Positions 52,602 to 60,837 of a stretch of 64,000 nt of DNA are shown here, one piece after another (the stretch's first letter is position 1; each line of letters begins with the position of its first letter). The stretch is taken from positions 3,844,001-3,908,000 of the forward strand of contig NZ_LT607412.1 in assembly GCF_900091455.1 (NCBI RefSeq), in the 5' to 3' direction. The position numbers and the translations under genes were made by a program. The notes beneath the pieces are model-generated. The model saw only the letters and a list, made by a program, of their open reading frames with translations, did not search any database and was not told the DNA's origin. The DNA comes from Micromonospora coriariae. GTDB lineage: Bacteria; Actinomycetota; Actinomycetes; Mycobacteriales; Micromonosporaceae.

Positions 52602-54275
52602 TCAGGCGCGCACCCAGACCGTGACGTCGGTCGGGACCGCGCCGTCGTCGTCCAGCGGTGCGCTTGTGGCGAGCAGTTCGGCGCCGGCCGGAACCGGCAC
52701 CGGGGCGGCGCCGAAGTTGGTCAGCACTGTCAGCTCGCCGTTGCGGAAGGTCAGCACCTCGTCGCCGGAGGACAGCCACTCCAGCGTGCCGCGGCCCAGC
52801 CCGTAGGCGCGGCGCAGCCGCAACGCCGTGCGGTACAGCTCGTACGTCGAGCCGGGCACGTCGCGCTGCCGGTCCAGCGCGTACTCCGCGAACAGCGGGG
52901 GTTGCGGCAGCCAGCTGGCGTCGGTCGGCCCGAAGCCGTACGACGGGGCGTCGGCCTCCCACGGGATCGGCACCCGGCAGCCGTCCCGGCCGCGCTGAGT
53001 GTGCCCACTGCGCGCCCAGGTCGGGTCCTGCCGGGCCTCGTCGGGCAGCGTGGTGTGCTCGGGCAGGCCCAGCTCCTCACCCTGGTAGAGGTAGGCCGAG
53101 CCGGGCAGGGCGAGCATCAGCAGGGTGGCCGCCCGGGCCCGGCGCAGGCCGAGCGCGGCGTCCGGCTGCGGGTCGCCGATGCCGATGCCGTTGGGCCGGG
53201 CGGTGCCGATCGGCAGGCCCAGCCGGGAGGCGTGCCGCACCACGTCGTGGTTGGACAGCACCCAGGTCGTCGGCGCGCCGACCGAGTCGGTCGCCTCCAG
53301 CGAACGGGTGACCACCGCGTACTGGGCCGGCGCGGTCCAGGCGGCCAGCAGGTACTCGAAGTTGAACGCCTGATGCATCTCATCCGGGCGGACGTAGCGG
53401 GCCAGCCGCTCGGCCGGCTCCACCCACGCCTCGGCGACCAGTACCCGCTCACCCGGGTAGCTGTCCAGGAGCTGCCGCCACTGACGGTAGATCTCGTGCA
53501 CGCCCTCCTGGTCCCACATCGGCGGGCGCGGCTTGTCCACCTCGTTGCCGGACAGAATCTCCTGTGGCTCCTGCCAGTCGGCCAGGTCTGCCTGCTTCAC
53601 CAGACCGTGCGCCACGTCGACCCGGAAGCCGTCCACCCCACGGTCCAGCCAGAACCGCAGCACGTCCAGGAACTCCGCGTGCACCTCCGGGTTGTCCCAG
53701 TTGAGGTCCGGCTGCCCCGTGTCGAACAGGTGCAGGTACCACTGGCCGGGCTTCCCGTCCGGGTCGACCGTCCGGGTCCAGGCCGGGCCGCCGAAGACGC
53801 TCTGCCAGTCGTTCGGCGGCTGGTCGCCGGTCGGGCCCAGGCCGTCGCGGAAGATGTACCGGGACCGTTCCGGGCTGCCGGGCGCGGCGGACAGCGCGGC
53901 CTGGAACCAGCGGTGCGCCGAGGAGGTGTGGTTCGGGACCAGGTCGACGATCACCCGCAGGCCGCGGGAGCGGGCCTCCGCGATCAGCTTGTCCGCGTCG
54001 GCGAGGGTGCCGAACAGGGGGTCGACGTCCCGGTAGTCGGCCACGTCGTAGCCGGCGTCGGCCTGGGGGGACGGGTAGAACGGGGAGAGCCACACCGCGT
54101 CCACGCCTAGTTCGACCAGGTGGTCGAGGCGGGCGGTGATGCCCGGCAGGTCGCCCACGCCGTCGCCGTTCGAGTCGGCGAACGAGCGGGGGTAGATCTG
54201 GTAGATGGCGGCCTCAGTCCACCAGCCGGTGACCGGGTGACCGGAGGGGGTCTGCTGCGTCGGATCGGTGTTCAG
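52602..54275 (-). CDS. GH13 alpha-glucosidase with probable CTG start
   Basis: 557 residues if begun at CTG 54275. The GH13 core has YPRSFADSNGDGVGDLPG, VDLVPNHTSS, the nucleophile Asp220 (GFRVDVAHG), acid/base Glu282 (VAEAWVE) and Asp344 (LSNHDVVRH), consistent with an alpha-glucosidase/oligo-1,6-glucosidase cleaving maltose or isomaltose-type sugars in the cytoplasm. A GTG at 54158 would drop the first beta strand (GWWTEAAIYQIYPRSF), which is plainly coding. No ATG, GTG or TTG exists upstream in frame, and CTG 54275 has GGGAG six bases before it. Last gene of the alpha-glucoside cluster. Confidence 0.88.
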   Translation of the reverse strand: MNTDPTQQTPSGHPVTGWWTEAAIYQIYPRSFADSNGDGVGDLPGITARLDHLVELGVDAVWLSPFYPSPQADAGYDVADYRDVDPLFGTLADADKLIAEARSRGLRVIVDLVPNHTSSAHRWFQAALSAAPGSPERSRYIFRDGLGPTGDQPPNDWQSVFGGPAWTRTVDPDGKPGQWYLHLFDTGQPDLNWDNPEVHAEFLDVLRFWLDRGVDGFRVDVAHGLVKQADLADWQEPQEILSGNEVDKPRPPMWDQEGVHEIYRQWRQLLDSYPGERVLVAEAWVEPAERLARYVRPDEMHQAFNFEYLLAAWTAPAQYAVVTRSLEATDSVGAPTTWVLSNHDVVRHASRLGLPIGTARPNGIGIGDPQPDAALGLRRARAATLLMLALPGSAYLYQGEELGLPEHTTLPDEARQDPTWARSGHTQRGRDGCRVPIPWEADAPSYGFGPTDASWLPQPPLFAEYALDRQRDVPGSTYELYRTALRLRRAYGLGRGTLEWLSSGDEVLTFRNGELTVLTNFGAAPVPVPAGAELLATSAPLDDDGAVPTDVTVWVRA

Positions 54276-54368
54276 GGTCGTCTCCCGTGTCGAGCCGTGT
54301 GTGGACTGCCGGGTGCTGCTGCCGGCCGCGTCGCCGCCAGCCGCCGGCCGGCGGCGGATGGTTGGAGT

Positions 54369-55415
54369 TCAGTGTGCCCGGGGCGGTGCGGTCGATTCCC
54401 GGACCACCAGCCGAGTGGGCAGGATCACCGGGGTGTCGCAACCGGGGGTCCGTTGACCGACGATCGGGCCCAGGTTCCGGGCCCCGAGCGGGTCGAGCAG
54501 CATCCGGGCGGCCAGCCGGCCCTGCTCGGCGGCGGGCTGGGCGATGGTGCTGAGCCCGAGGACGCCGGCCAGGTCGTGATCGTCGATGCCGATCACGCTG
54601 ACGTCCTGGGGTACGCGCAGCCCGGCGTCGCGCAGCGCGGTCATCGCGCCCATCGCCATCTCGTCGCAGGCGGCGAGGATCGCGGTGGGCGGTTCGCCCC
54701 GGGACAGCAGTTCGGCCGCCGCCCGGTTGCCGCCGTCGATGGTGAAGGTCGACTCGACGTCCAGGCTCGGGTCGGGGCGCATGCCGGCGGCCCGCAGCTC
54801 CTCCTGATAGCCCCGGCGTCGGTCCAGGTGGGTGGTGAAGGCCAGTTCGTCGTCGGGGTCGCCGGAGATGTGCGCGATCCGGCGGTGGCCGAGGTCGAGC
54901 AGGTGGCGGGTGGCGGTACGGGCGGCAGCGACGTCGTCGATCCGTACGCATGGCCAGTTGGCCACCCTGGTCCCCGAGCTGATGGTCACGCCGGGCAGGT
55001 CGAGGGCGGCCAGCGCGGTCAGGTCGGCGGGGCGCAGCGGCGTGGCGACCAGCATGATGGCGTCCACCCGCTTGTGCAGGTTGGCGGTACGCAGCACCCG
55101 CTGGCGGACCTGCTCCCGGCCGCCCAGGTTGTAGAGCAGCAGGTCGTACCCGGATTCGTGGAGGAACTCCTCGACGGCCTCGACGACCGTGCTGAAGAAC
55201 CATCGGGTGATCCGGGGGACCACCACCGCGACCGTGCCGGTGCGTCCACCGGCGAGCCGGGACGCGCTCGGCGAGACCTCGTAGTCGAGCTGCTCGGCGG
55301 CTGCCAGGACCCGGCGCCGGGTGGCGGCGGAGACCGTCGGCAGCCCGCGCAGCGCCCGAGAGACGGTGGCCGTGGACACTCCGGCCAGCCGGGCCACATC
55401 ATCAATCTTCGTCAC
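54369..55415 (-). CDS. LacI-family regulator of the alpha-glucoside cluster
   Basis: 348 residues. The HTH with hinge is IDDVARLAGVSTATVSRALRG, followed by a LacI/GalR periplasmic-binding fold (TVAVVVPRITRWFFSTVVEAV through LAARMLLDPLG). By position between the permease and alpha-glucosidase genes it is a MalR/AglR-type repressor answering to maltose or related sugars. It probably binds the AAGCGCTT-centred operator at 58975-58990. GTG start with GGGGGAA upstream. Confidence 0.9.
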   Translation of the reverse strand: MTKIDDVARLAGVSTATVSRALRGLPTVSAATRRRVLAAAEQLDYEVSPSASRLAGGRTGTVAVVVPRITRWFFSTVVEAVEEFLHESGYDLLLYNLGGREQVRQRVLRTANLHKRVDAIMLVATPLRPADLTALAALDLPGVTISSGTRVANWPCVRIDDVAAARTATRHLLDLGHRRIAHISGDPDDELAFTTHLDRRRGYQEELRAAGMRPDPSLDVESTFTIDGGNRAAAELLSRGEPPTAILAACDEMAMGAMTALRDAGLRVPQDVSVIGIDDHDLAGVLGLSTIAQPAAEQGRLAARMLLDPLGARNLGPIVGQRTPGCDTPVILPTRLVVRESTAPPRAH

Positions 55416-55437
55416 GGTTCCCCCGCTCGGTACCCGG

Positions 55438-55475
55438 CGCCCGCCGCCGCCCGAGGGGCCAGGCGGCGGCGGGCG
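55438..55475. terminator. 14-bp hairpin between the permease and regulator genes
   Basis: CGCCCGCCGCCGCC (55438-55451) pairs perfectly with 55462-55475. It lies just downstream of the second permease gene on the minus strand and would reduce, but need not abolish, read-through into the lacI-type gene. Confidence 0.65.
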
Positions 55476-55481
55476 AGCGGG

Positions 55482-56447
55482 TCAGCCCTTGACGCTGCCG
55501 GCGAGCAGGCCTCGCACGAAGTAGCGCTGCAGGGACAGGAACACGATGAGCGGTACGACGATCGACACGAACGCCCCGGCGGTCAGCCGCTGCCATTCGT
55601 TGCCCCGGGTGCCGGCCATCTCGGCGAGCCGGACGGTGAGCGGGGCGGTCTCGTCGCCACCACCGGCGAAGATCAGCGCGACCAGCAGGTCGTTCCAGAC
55701 CCAGAGGAACTGGAAGATGCCGATCGCCGCCAGCGCCGGGGTGATCAGTGGCAGCACGATGGTGCGGAAGATCTTCGGGTGGGTGGCGCCGTCGACCCGC
55801 GCCGCCTCCATCAGGTCTCCGGGTAGCTGCGAGATGAAGTTGTGCAGCAGGTAGACGGCGAACGGGAGCGCGAAGCAGGTGTGCGCGAACCACACCTGGG
55901 CGAACTTCTGTTCGTCGACCAGGTCCCAGGCCGGCATCAGGGTGACGCCGCCGAGGGTGACGCCGGTGGAGAAGAACTTCAGCAGCGGCACCAGCGCCAT
56001 CTGCAGGGGCACGATCTGCAGCGCGAAGATCGCGATGTAGGCCCAGTCCCGACCCCGGAAGTTGATCCAGGCCAGCGCGTACGCCGCCAGGGAGGCGAAG
56101 GCGAGCGGGAAGAGCACCGACGGGATGGTGATCGCCAGGGAGTTGATGAAGTAGCTGGCCAGCTGCCCGGACGACGATGACCGGCCGAACAGGACCTGCT
56201 GGTAGTTCTCCAGGGTGAACTGCGGGTTGGTGAAGGCGGTCCACCAGCCGGTGGTCTTGATCTCGTCCTCGGGCCGGAGCGAGGAGATGAAGAGGCCGAA
56301 GGTCGGGATGGTCCAGACCACCGCGATGACGATCGAGATGAGGGTCGCGGTGCGGCTGTTCAGCCGCTTGCGGACCCGCCCGGCGGTGGTCTTCGGTCCG
56401 TCGGTCTGCTGGGTGCCGACGGCGATCGTGGGCGTGGCAGTGGTCAT
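55482..56447 (-). CDS. Sugar ABC transporter permease (MalG/AglG-like)
   Basis: 321 residues, six membrane helices after a 40-residue N terminus. The EAA loop that contacts the ATPase is LMEAARVDGATHPKIFRTIVLP. PFAVYLLHNF and the final FLSLQRYFVRGLLAGSVKG ending are typical MalG features. It starts one base after the MalF-like gene stops. No ATPase gene is near; such importers usually share MsiK in actinobacteria. Confidence 0.92.
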   Translation of the reverse strand: MTTATPTIAVGTQQTDGPKTTAGRVRKRLNSRTATLISIVIAVVWTIPTFGLFISSLRPEDEIKTTGWWTAFTNPQFTLENYQQVLFGRSSSSGQLASYFINSLAITIPSVLFPLAFASLAAYALAWINFRGRDWAYIAIFALQIVPLQMALVPLLKFFSTGVTLGGVTLMPAWDLVDEQKFAQVWFAHTCFALPFAVYLLHNFISQLPGDLMEAARVDGATHPKIFRTIVLPLITPALAAIGIFQFLWVWNDLLVALIFAGGGDETAPLTVRLAEMAGTRGNEWQRLTAGAFVSIVVPLIVFLSLQRYFVRGLLAGSVKG

Positions 56448-56448
56448 C

Positions 56449-57495
56449 TCAGCCCTCCCGCTGCTGACGGAGGTTGCGGATCTGGTAGATCACGATCGGG
56501 ATGACCAGGATGAAGAGGAAGACCGCGAGCGCGGAGCCCTGCCCGTTCTCGCCGTACCGGAACGCCTGGTTGTACATCTCGTTGGCGATCACGCTGGTGT
56601 CGTAGTTGCCGTTGGTAGCGGTCCGGACGATGTCGAAGACCTTGAGCGTGGCGATCGAGAGGGTCACCACCACCACGATCAGCGCCGGTCGGATGGTCGG
56701 CATGGTGATCTGCCAGAACATCTGCCACGGGCTGACTCCGTCGAGCCGGGCGGCCTCCACGATGTCGCCGGGGATGGCCTTGATCGCGGCGGAGAGCACC
56801 ACCATGGCGAAGCCGGCCTGGATCCAGACCATGATGACGATCAGGAGCAGCGTGTTCAGCGGTGATTCCAGCAGCCACTGCTTGGGCTCGCCGCCGAGGC
56901 TGACCACGATGTGGTTGAGCAGGCCGATCTGGTCGCCGTCGCCGCGGTAGGCGTAGACGAACTTCCAGATGATGCTCGCGCCGACGAACGAGATCGCCAT
57001 CGGCAGGAAGATCAGCGACTTGGCGACGGCCTCGAACCGGGCCTTGTCCACAAGCACGGCGTAGATCAGGCCGAAGCCGGTCGCCACCAGCGGGACCAGG
57101 ATCACCCAGATCAGGCTGTTGGTCAGCACCCGGATGATCGAGCTGTCGGAGAACATCCAGCTGTAGTTGGCCAGGCCCACCCACTCGTTGCTGTCCTTGT
57201 CCATCAGGGAGAGCAACGTGGTGCGGATGGCCGGCACGACCAGCCCGATGGTGAGCAGCAGCACCGTCGGCAGCATGAAGAAGAGCGCGAAGAGCCCTTC
57301 CCGTTGCTTCGGGCGCCGGGGGAGCGGGGCGCCGCTGGCGGACGCGGCGACGAGCTGCGCCTCCCGACGGCGGGCGAACCAGGCCGGCACCACGTCGAGG
57401 AGCAGGAGCAGACCGCCCACCACCGCGACGAAAGCGATCAGCCCGTACATCAGCATGAGGAACTTCGGCTGTTCCTCCGCGAAGTCGAACTCCAT
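56449..57495 (-). CDS. Sugar ABC transporter permease (MalF/AglF-like) with extra N-terminal helix
   Basis: 348 residues. An additional N-terminal membrane helix (FLMLMYGLIAFVAVVGGLLLLLD) and a basic linker precede the six-helix permease core. The EAA loop is IVEAARLDGVSPWQMFWQITMP. The extra helix is a feature of the AglF-type alpha-glucoside permeases. It is separated from the binding-protein gene by a 15-bp hairpin. Confidence 0.9.
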   Translation of the reverse strand: MEFDFAEEQPKFLMLMYGLIAFVAVVGGLLLLLDVVPAWFARRREAQLVAASASGAPLPRRPKQREGLFALFFMLPTVLLLTIGLVVPAIRTTLLSLMDKDSNEWVGLANYSWMFSDSSIIRVLTNSLIWVILVPLVATGFGLIYAVLVDKARFEAVAKSLIFLPMAISFVGASIIWKFVYAYRGDGDQIGLLNHIVVSLGGEPKQWLLESPLNTLLLIVIMVWIQAGFAMVVLSAAIKAIPGDIVEAARLDGVSPWQMFWQITMPTIRPALIVVVVTLSIATLKVFDIVRTATNGNYDTSVIANEMYNQAFRYGENGQGSALAVFLFILVIPIVIYQIRNLRQQREG

Positions 57496-57520
57496 CGACC
57501 CTCCCAGGTCCAGATCCGCC

Positions 57521-57554
57521 GGTGGGCCGGTCCGCGGGTGCGGACCGGCCCACC
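57521..57554. terminator. 15-bp perfect hairpin between binding protein and permease genes
   Basis: GGTGGGCCGGTCCGC (57521-57535) pairs exactly with 57540-57554 around GGGT. Such stems often stabilise the upstream mRNA and attenuate read-through, giving more binding protein than permease. Confidence 0.75.
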
Positions 57555-57561
57555 GTTCAGA

Positions 57562-58905
57562 TCACTTCCAGCTGCTCTCGATGCCCTGGAGCACCGACGC
57601 GGTGTCCTTGCCGTTGATCCACTCGACCATGCCCTTCCAGAACGTCCCCGCGCCGACGGCGGCCGGCATCAGGTCGGATCCGTCGAAGCGGAACGTGCCG
57701 GTCTTGTCCTGCAGGATCTGGACGGACAGCTTGTCGATCGGGCTGGCGACGTTGGCGATGTCCAGCTTGTTGTTCGCCGTGACCCAGTTGCCGAGCTTCG
57801 CGCGGCTGTTGACGTACTCGCTGGAGGCGAGGTAGGTCTGCACCGCCTGGACCTCGGGACGGTCGGCGTACGCGACGACGAACTCGCCCGCGCCCAGCAC
57901 CGGCTTGCCCTTGGCCGGGTCGATGGCCGGGAAGTAGAAGGCGAAGGCGTCGCCGTCCTCGGCCACCTTGGTGCCCTCAGGGAACTGGTTGGCGTAGAAC
58001 GACGCCTGCCGGTGCATCGCGCACTTGCCGGTGGTGACGGGCAGGCCGGCCTCACCGAAGGCGGTGGTGCCGATGCTCTTCACACCGCCGAAGCCGCCGT
58101 TCATGTACTTCTCGTTCTTCAGGATGGCGCCGGCGCGGTTGACCGCGTCGACGATCCTCGGGTCGTTGAACGGGATGGCGTGGGTGGTCCACTGGTCGTA
58201 GACCTCGGGGCCCTGCGTACGCAGGACCACGTCCTCGATCCAGTCGGTGGCCGGCCAGCCGGTGGCGTCACCGGACTCGATGCCGGCGCACCACGGCTTG
58301 ATGCCGCTCGCCGCGATCGTGTCGCTGAGCTTGATCATGTCGTCCCAGCTGGTCGGGACCGTCCAGCCCTTCTCCTTGAAGAGCTTCGGCGAGTACCAGA
58401 CGAAGGACTTCACGTTCGCGCCGAGCGGCACGCCGTAGAGGGTGCCGTTGACGGTGCCGTACTTCAGCCAGTCAGCCGGCAGGTTCTGCTCGGCCATGGT
58501 CTTGGTGTCGGCCCCGAGGGACTTCAGCTTGCCGGCGTCGGCGAACCGCTTGACCAGACCCGGCTGAGGCACGAACGCCAGGTCGGGCGCGTTGCCGCCG
58601 TCGACCCGGACGGGGAGCTGCGCCTCGAACTCGGCGTTGCCCTCGTAGTCGATCTCGATGCCGGTGCAGTCGGTGAACTGCGACCACGACCGCTCCAGCA
58701 GGTCGGCCTCGGCGTCACGGATGGACGCGTAGATGGAGACCTTCTTGCCGTCGTGGCCCTCGTACTTGTCGTATGCGGCGCACTCCGCGGAGCTCGCGTT
58801 GCTGCTCTTCTTGTCGTCGCCGGTACCGCAAGCGGTGGCGCTGAGCGCCAGCCCCAGTACGCCGGCGATCACGAAGGCCTGGCGTGGTCTGGTAAAGACC
58901 GCCAT
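57562..58905 (-). CDS. Alpha-glucoside/maltose ABC transporter substrate-binding lipoprotein
   Basis: 447 residues. The lipobox is ALSATACG with the acylated Cys at about residue 27, so the protein is membrane-anchored on the outside. The rest is a sugar-binding fold: VSIYASIRDAEADLLERSW, LPVRVDGGNAPDLAFVPQPG, GVPLGANVKSFVWYSPKLFKE and ATGWPATDWIEDVV. The last features resemble AglE-type alpha-glucoside binding proteins. ATG 58905 has AAAGGAGG five bases upstream. It is the first gene of the five-gene minus-strand cluster. Confidence 0.92.
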   Translation of the reverse strand: MAVFTRPRQAFVIAGVLGLALSATACGTGDDKKSSNASSAECAAYDKYEGHDGKKVSIYASIRDAEADLLERSWSQFTDCTGIEIDYEGNAEFEAQLPVRVDGGNAPDLAFVPQPGLVKRFADAGKLKSLGADTKTMAEQNLPADWLKYGTVNGTLYGVPLGANVKSFVWYSPKLFKEKGWTVPTSWDDMIKLSDTIAASGIKPWCAGIESGDATGWPATDWIEDVVLRTQGPEVYDQWTTHAIPFNDPRIVDAVNRAGAILKNEKYMNGGFGGVKSIGTTAFGEAGLPVTTGKCAMHRQASFYANQFPEGTKVAEDGDAFAFYFPAIDPAKGKPVLGAGEFVVAYADRPEVQAVQTYLASSEYVNSRAKLGNWVTANNKLDIANVASPIDKLSVQILQDKTGTFRFDGSDLMPAAVGAGTFWKGMVEWINGKDTASVLQGIESSWK

Positions 58906-58974
58906 GCCGTCCTCCTTTCTAGCCGGCGCGGTCGTGCTCAGAGGCCCGGCGCCGGTCCCGATGGGCGTGCACAC

Positions 58975-58990
58975 ATGTAAGCGCTTGCAT
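58975..58990. promoter_or_regulatory. LacI-type operator before the alpha-glucoside cluster
   Basis: ATGTAAGCGCTTGCAT is a 16-bp palindrome with one mismatched pair and the CG centre typical of LacI/MalR operators. It lies 70 bases upstream of the binding-protein start, in the promoter position. The LacI-type regulator of the same cluster is the likely ligand. Confidence 0.8.
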
Positions 58991-59039
58991 CCGGTCCGGT
59001 CCAGCCCCTGTCAGACACGAGCGAGTAACAATCCGGAAA

Positions 59040-59075
59040 CCTCCCGGCCGCCCTCCCGGCCGCCCTCCCGGCCGC
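59040..59075. repeat. 12-bp tandem repeat, three copies, in an intergenic region
   Basis: CCTCCCGGCCGC is repeated exactly three times about 105 bases before the M23 peptidase gene, with a partial fourth copy. It is pure G/C and could shift in copy number. No gene covers it. Confidence 0.85.
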
Positions 59076-59180
59076 CCCGTGGGCGCGCTCCCGGGCCAGA
59101 TCTCCGACTCTTTCGAAGAATGACGATATCTGTCAGGCTGAGCCCACTGCATCGAAGGTTTTCGACATAGGAGGAGCTGT

Positions 59181-59954
59181 ATGCGTAAGCGGTGGATCAG
59201 CCTGCTGGTGACGGGCCTGCTCGTCGGGGGAGTCCTGGCTCCGGCCAGCCCGGCGCTGGCCGCGCCGACATTCAAGGTGCCGTTCCCATGCGGCCAGTCC
59301 TGGTCCGGGCAGACCCGGTCGGACCACAGCCCGGCGTACGCCGTCGACTTCAACCGCACCGACGACCTCGGCGACCCGGTGGTGGCCAGCGCCCCCGGCA
59401 CCGTCGACCGGGTGACCGACCTGGGCGGCACCAGCTACGGCAAATACGTCCGAATCAACCACGGTGGCGGTTACAGCACGTACTACGCCCACCTCAACGG
59501 TTTCAACGTGTCGGTCGGCCAGACGGTCGGCTACGGCAAGGTGCTCGGCTGGGTCGGCAGCACCGGCGGCTCCACCGGCCCGCACCTGCACTACGAGCAG
59601 CGCCTCAACGGCAACGACATCCAGGTGCGGTTCAACGGCACCCTCGGCCTGTACTGGGGCACCAGGAGCTACACCAGCGACAACGGGTGCGGCTCGGGCA
59701 CCGGCAACGGCACGGTCAACACCAGCGGCACCCCGCTGACCGTCCGCTCCGGCCCGGGCACCGGGTACGCCTCCGTCGGCACCGTCGCCGACGGCACCCG
59801 GGTGACCATCGCCTGCCAGACCAGCGGCACCACGGTCACCGGCACCTACGGCACGAGTTCGATCTGGGACCGGATCGGCGCCGGTCGCTTCATCGCTGAC
59901 GCGTACGTGTACACCGGTCACGACGGCTACATCCCGGGCGTGCCCCGCTGCTGA
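59181..59954 (+). CDS. Secreted M23 metallopeptidase with C-terminal SH3-like domain
   Basis: 257 residues. Signal peptide about 1-28 (ending ALAA). The LytM/M23 domain (about 30-155) has HSPAYAVD (HxxxD zinc ligands) and GPHLHYE (HxH), so catalysis is likely. A Gly/Thr linker and an SH3b domain follow (TPLTVRSGPGTGYASVGTVADGTRVTI...). It probably cuts peptidoglycan cross-bridges. The ATG has AGGAGGAG seven bases upstream. Divergent from the alpha-glucoside cluster. Confidence 0.92.
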   Translation: MRKRWISLLVTGLLVGGVLAPASPALAAPTFKVPFPCGQSWSGQTRSDHSPAYAVDFNRTDDLGDPVVASAPGTVDRVTDLGGTSYGKYVRINHGGGYSTYYAHLNGFNVSVGQTVGYGKVLGWVGSTGGSTGPHLHYEQRLNGNDIQVRFNGTLGLYWGTRSYTSDNGCGSGTGNGTVNTSGTPLTVRSGPGTGYASVGTVADGTRVTIACQTSGTTVTGTYGTSSIWDRIGAGRFIADAYVYTGHDGYIPGVPRC

Positions 59955-59970
59955 GCGGTTCGACGACCAC

Positions 59971-60003
59971 GGTTCCCCGGCGGGTGCCGCCCGCCGGGGA
60001 ACC
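59971..60003. terminator. 14-bp perfect bidirectional hairpin
   Basis: GGTTCCCCGGCGGG (59971-59984) pairs perfectly with 59990-60003. It stands between the converging M23 peptidase and TspO genes. Confidence 0.8.
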
Positions 60004-60009
60004 CGTCGG

Positions 60010-60504
60010 TCAGGAGTTCAGCCGCCAGATCGACAGGTTCAGTGCGGCGGCGAACGTGACCCAGGCCCAGTAGGGCAGCAGCAGCGCCGCCGCGACCCGG
60101 GAGACCCGGGCGAACAACGCCACGGTGAGCCCGATCGCCAGCCACATCGCCACGATCTCGGCGAACGCCAGCCCGTACTGCCCCGCGCCGAAGAACAGCG
60201 GGGTCCAGATCGCGTTGAGCACCAGCTGGGCGGTCCACGCCCAGAGCGCGGGCCCGAAGCCGACCCGACGCCAGACCAGCCAGCCGGCCACCGCGATCAG
60301 CGCGTACAGCACCGTCCAGACCGGGCCGAACAGCCACGAGGGCGGCGCCCAGCCGGGCTGCCGCAGGCCGGCGTACTCGTCGGTGGTGCCCCGCACCCCC
60401 AGCCCGCCGATCGCGGCCGCGACGAAGACCGCCGCCGCGAAGCAGGCGAGCGCCCAGCGGGACCGTCGACCGGAGGTCGGCGGCACGTCCTGCGATGTCT
60501 CCAC
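60010..60504 (-). CDS. TspO/MBR family tryptophan-rich sensory protein
   Basis: 164 residues with five membrane helices. Family markers are PGWAPPSWLFGPVWTVLYALIAVAGWLVWR, LVLNAIWTPLFFGA and LLPYWAWVTFAAALNLSIWRLN. TspO proteins bind porphyrins and other tetrapyrroles at the membrane. GTG start at 60504. The downstream gap 60505-60693 holds no gene. Confidence 0.93.
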   Translation of the reverse strand: METSQDVPPTSGRRSRWALACFAAAVFVAAAIGGLGVRGTTDEYAGLRQPGWAPPSWLFGPVWTVLYALIAVAGWLVWRRVGFGPALWAWTAQLVLNAIWTPLFFGAGQYGLAFAEIVAMWLAIGLTVALFARVSRVAAALLLPYWAWVTFAAALNLSIWRLNS

Positions 60505-60693
60505 GGTCGAGATATTTCCGCCTGGCCGGCGGTCAAACCGTCGCGCGGACCCCGCTCGGCCCGCAAGGGCATCCCGGGGCCGGCGCCCTTGGACAGCACG
60601 GCGCCGGGACCGCCACGTCCGGTGCTCCTGTCGGGAGGACGGAGCTCCGGCCGCGGCGACCCCGGCGGGTCCCGGTATTACGAGGTACGGACG

Positions 60694-60837
60694 TCAATTG
60701 AAGATGCTGACACCACCCGGGCCGACCAACAGCCCGACGACGATGAGGACGATGCCCCACAGGATCTGCCGGCGGAACAGCGCGAGGATGCCGGCGACCA
60801 CGAGTACGACTGCGAGAATCCAGAGAATCAGCTCCAT
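60694..60837 (-). CDS. GPGG-motif small membrane protein
   Basis: 47 residues: one long hydrophobic helix (LILWILAVVLVVAGILALF), a basic FRRQ, a second hydrophobic stretch (GIVLIVVGLLVGPGG) and the C-terminal VSIFN. The GPGG turn matches a family of tiny actinobacterial membrane proteins. The ATG lies 10 bases inside the end of the phosphoesterase gene, with AGAGG upstream, so translation is coupled. Function unknown. Confidence 0.85.
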   Translation of the reverse strand: MELILWILAVVLVVAGILALFRRQILWGIVLIVVGLLVGPGGVSIFN

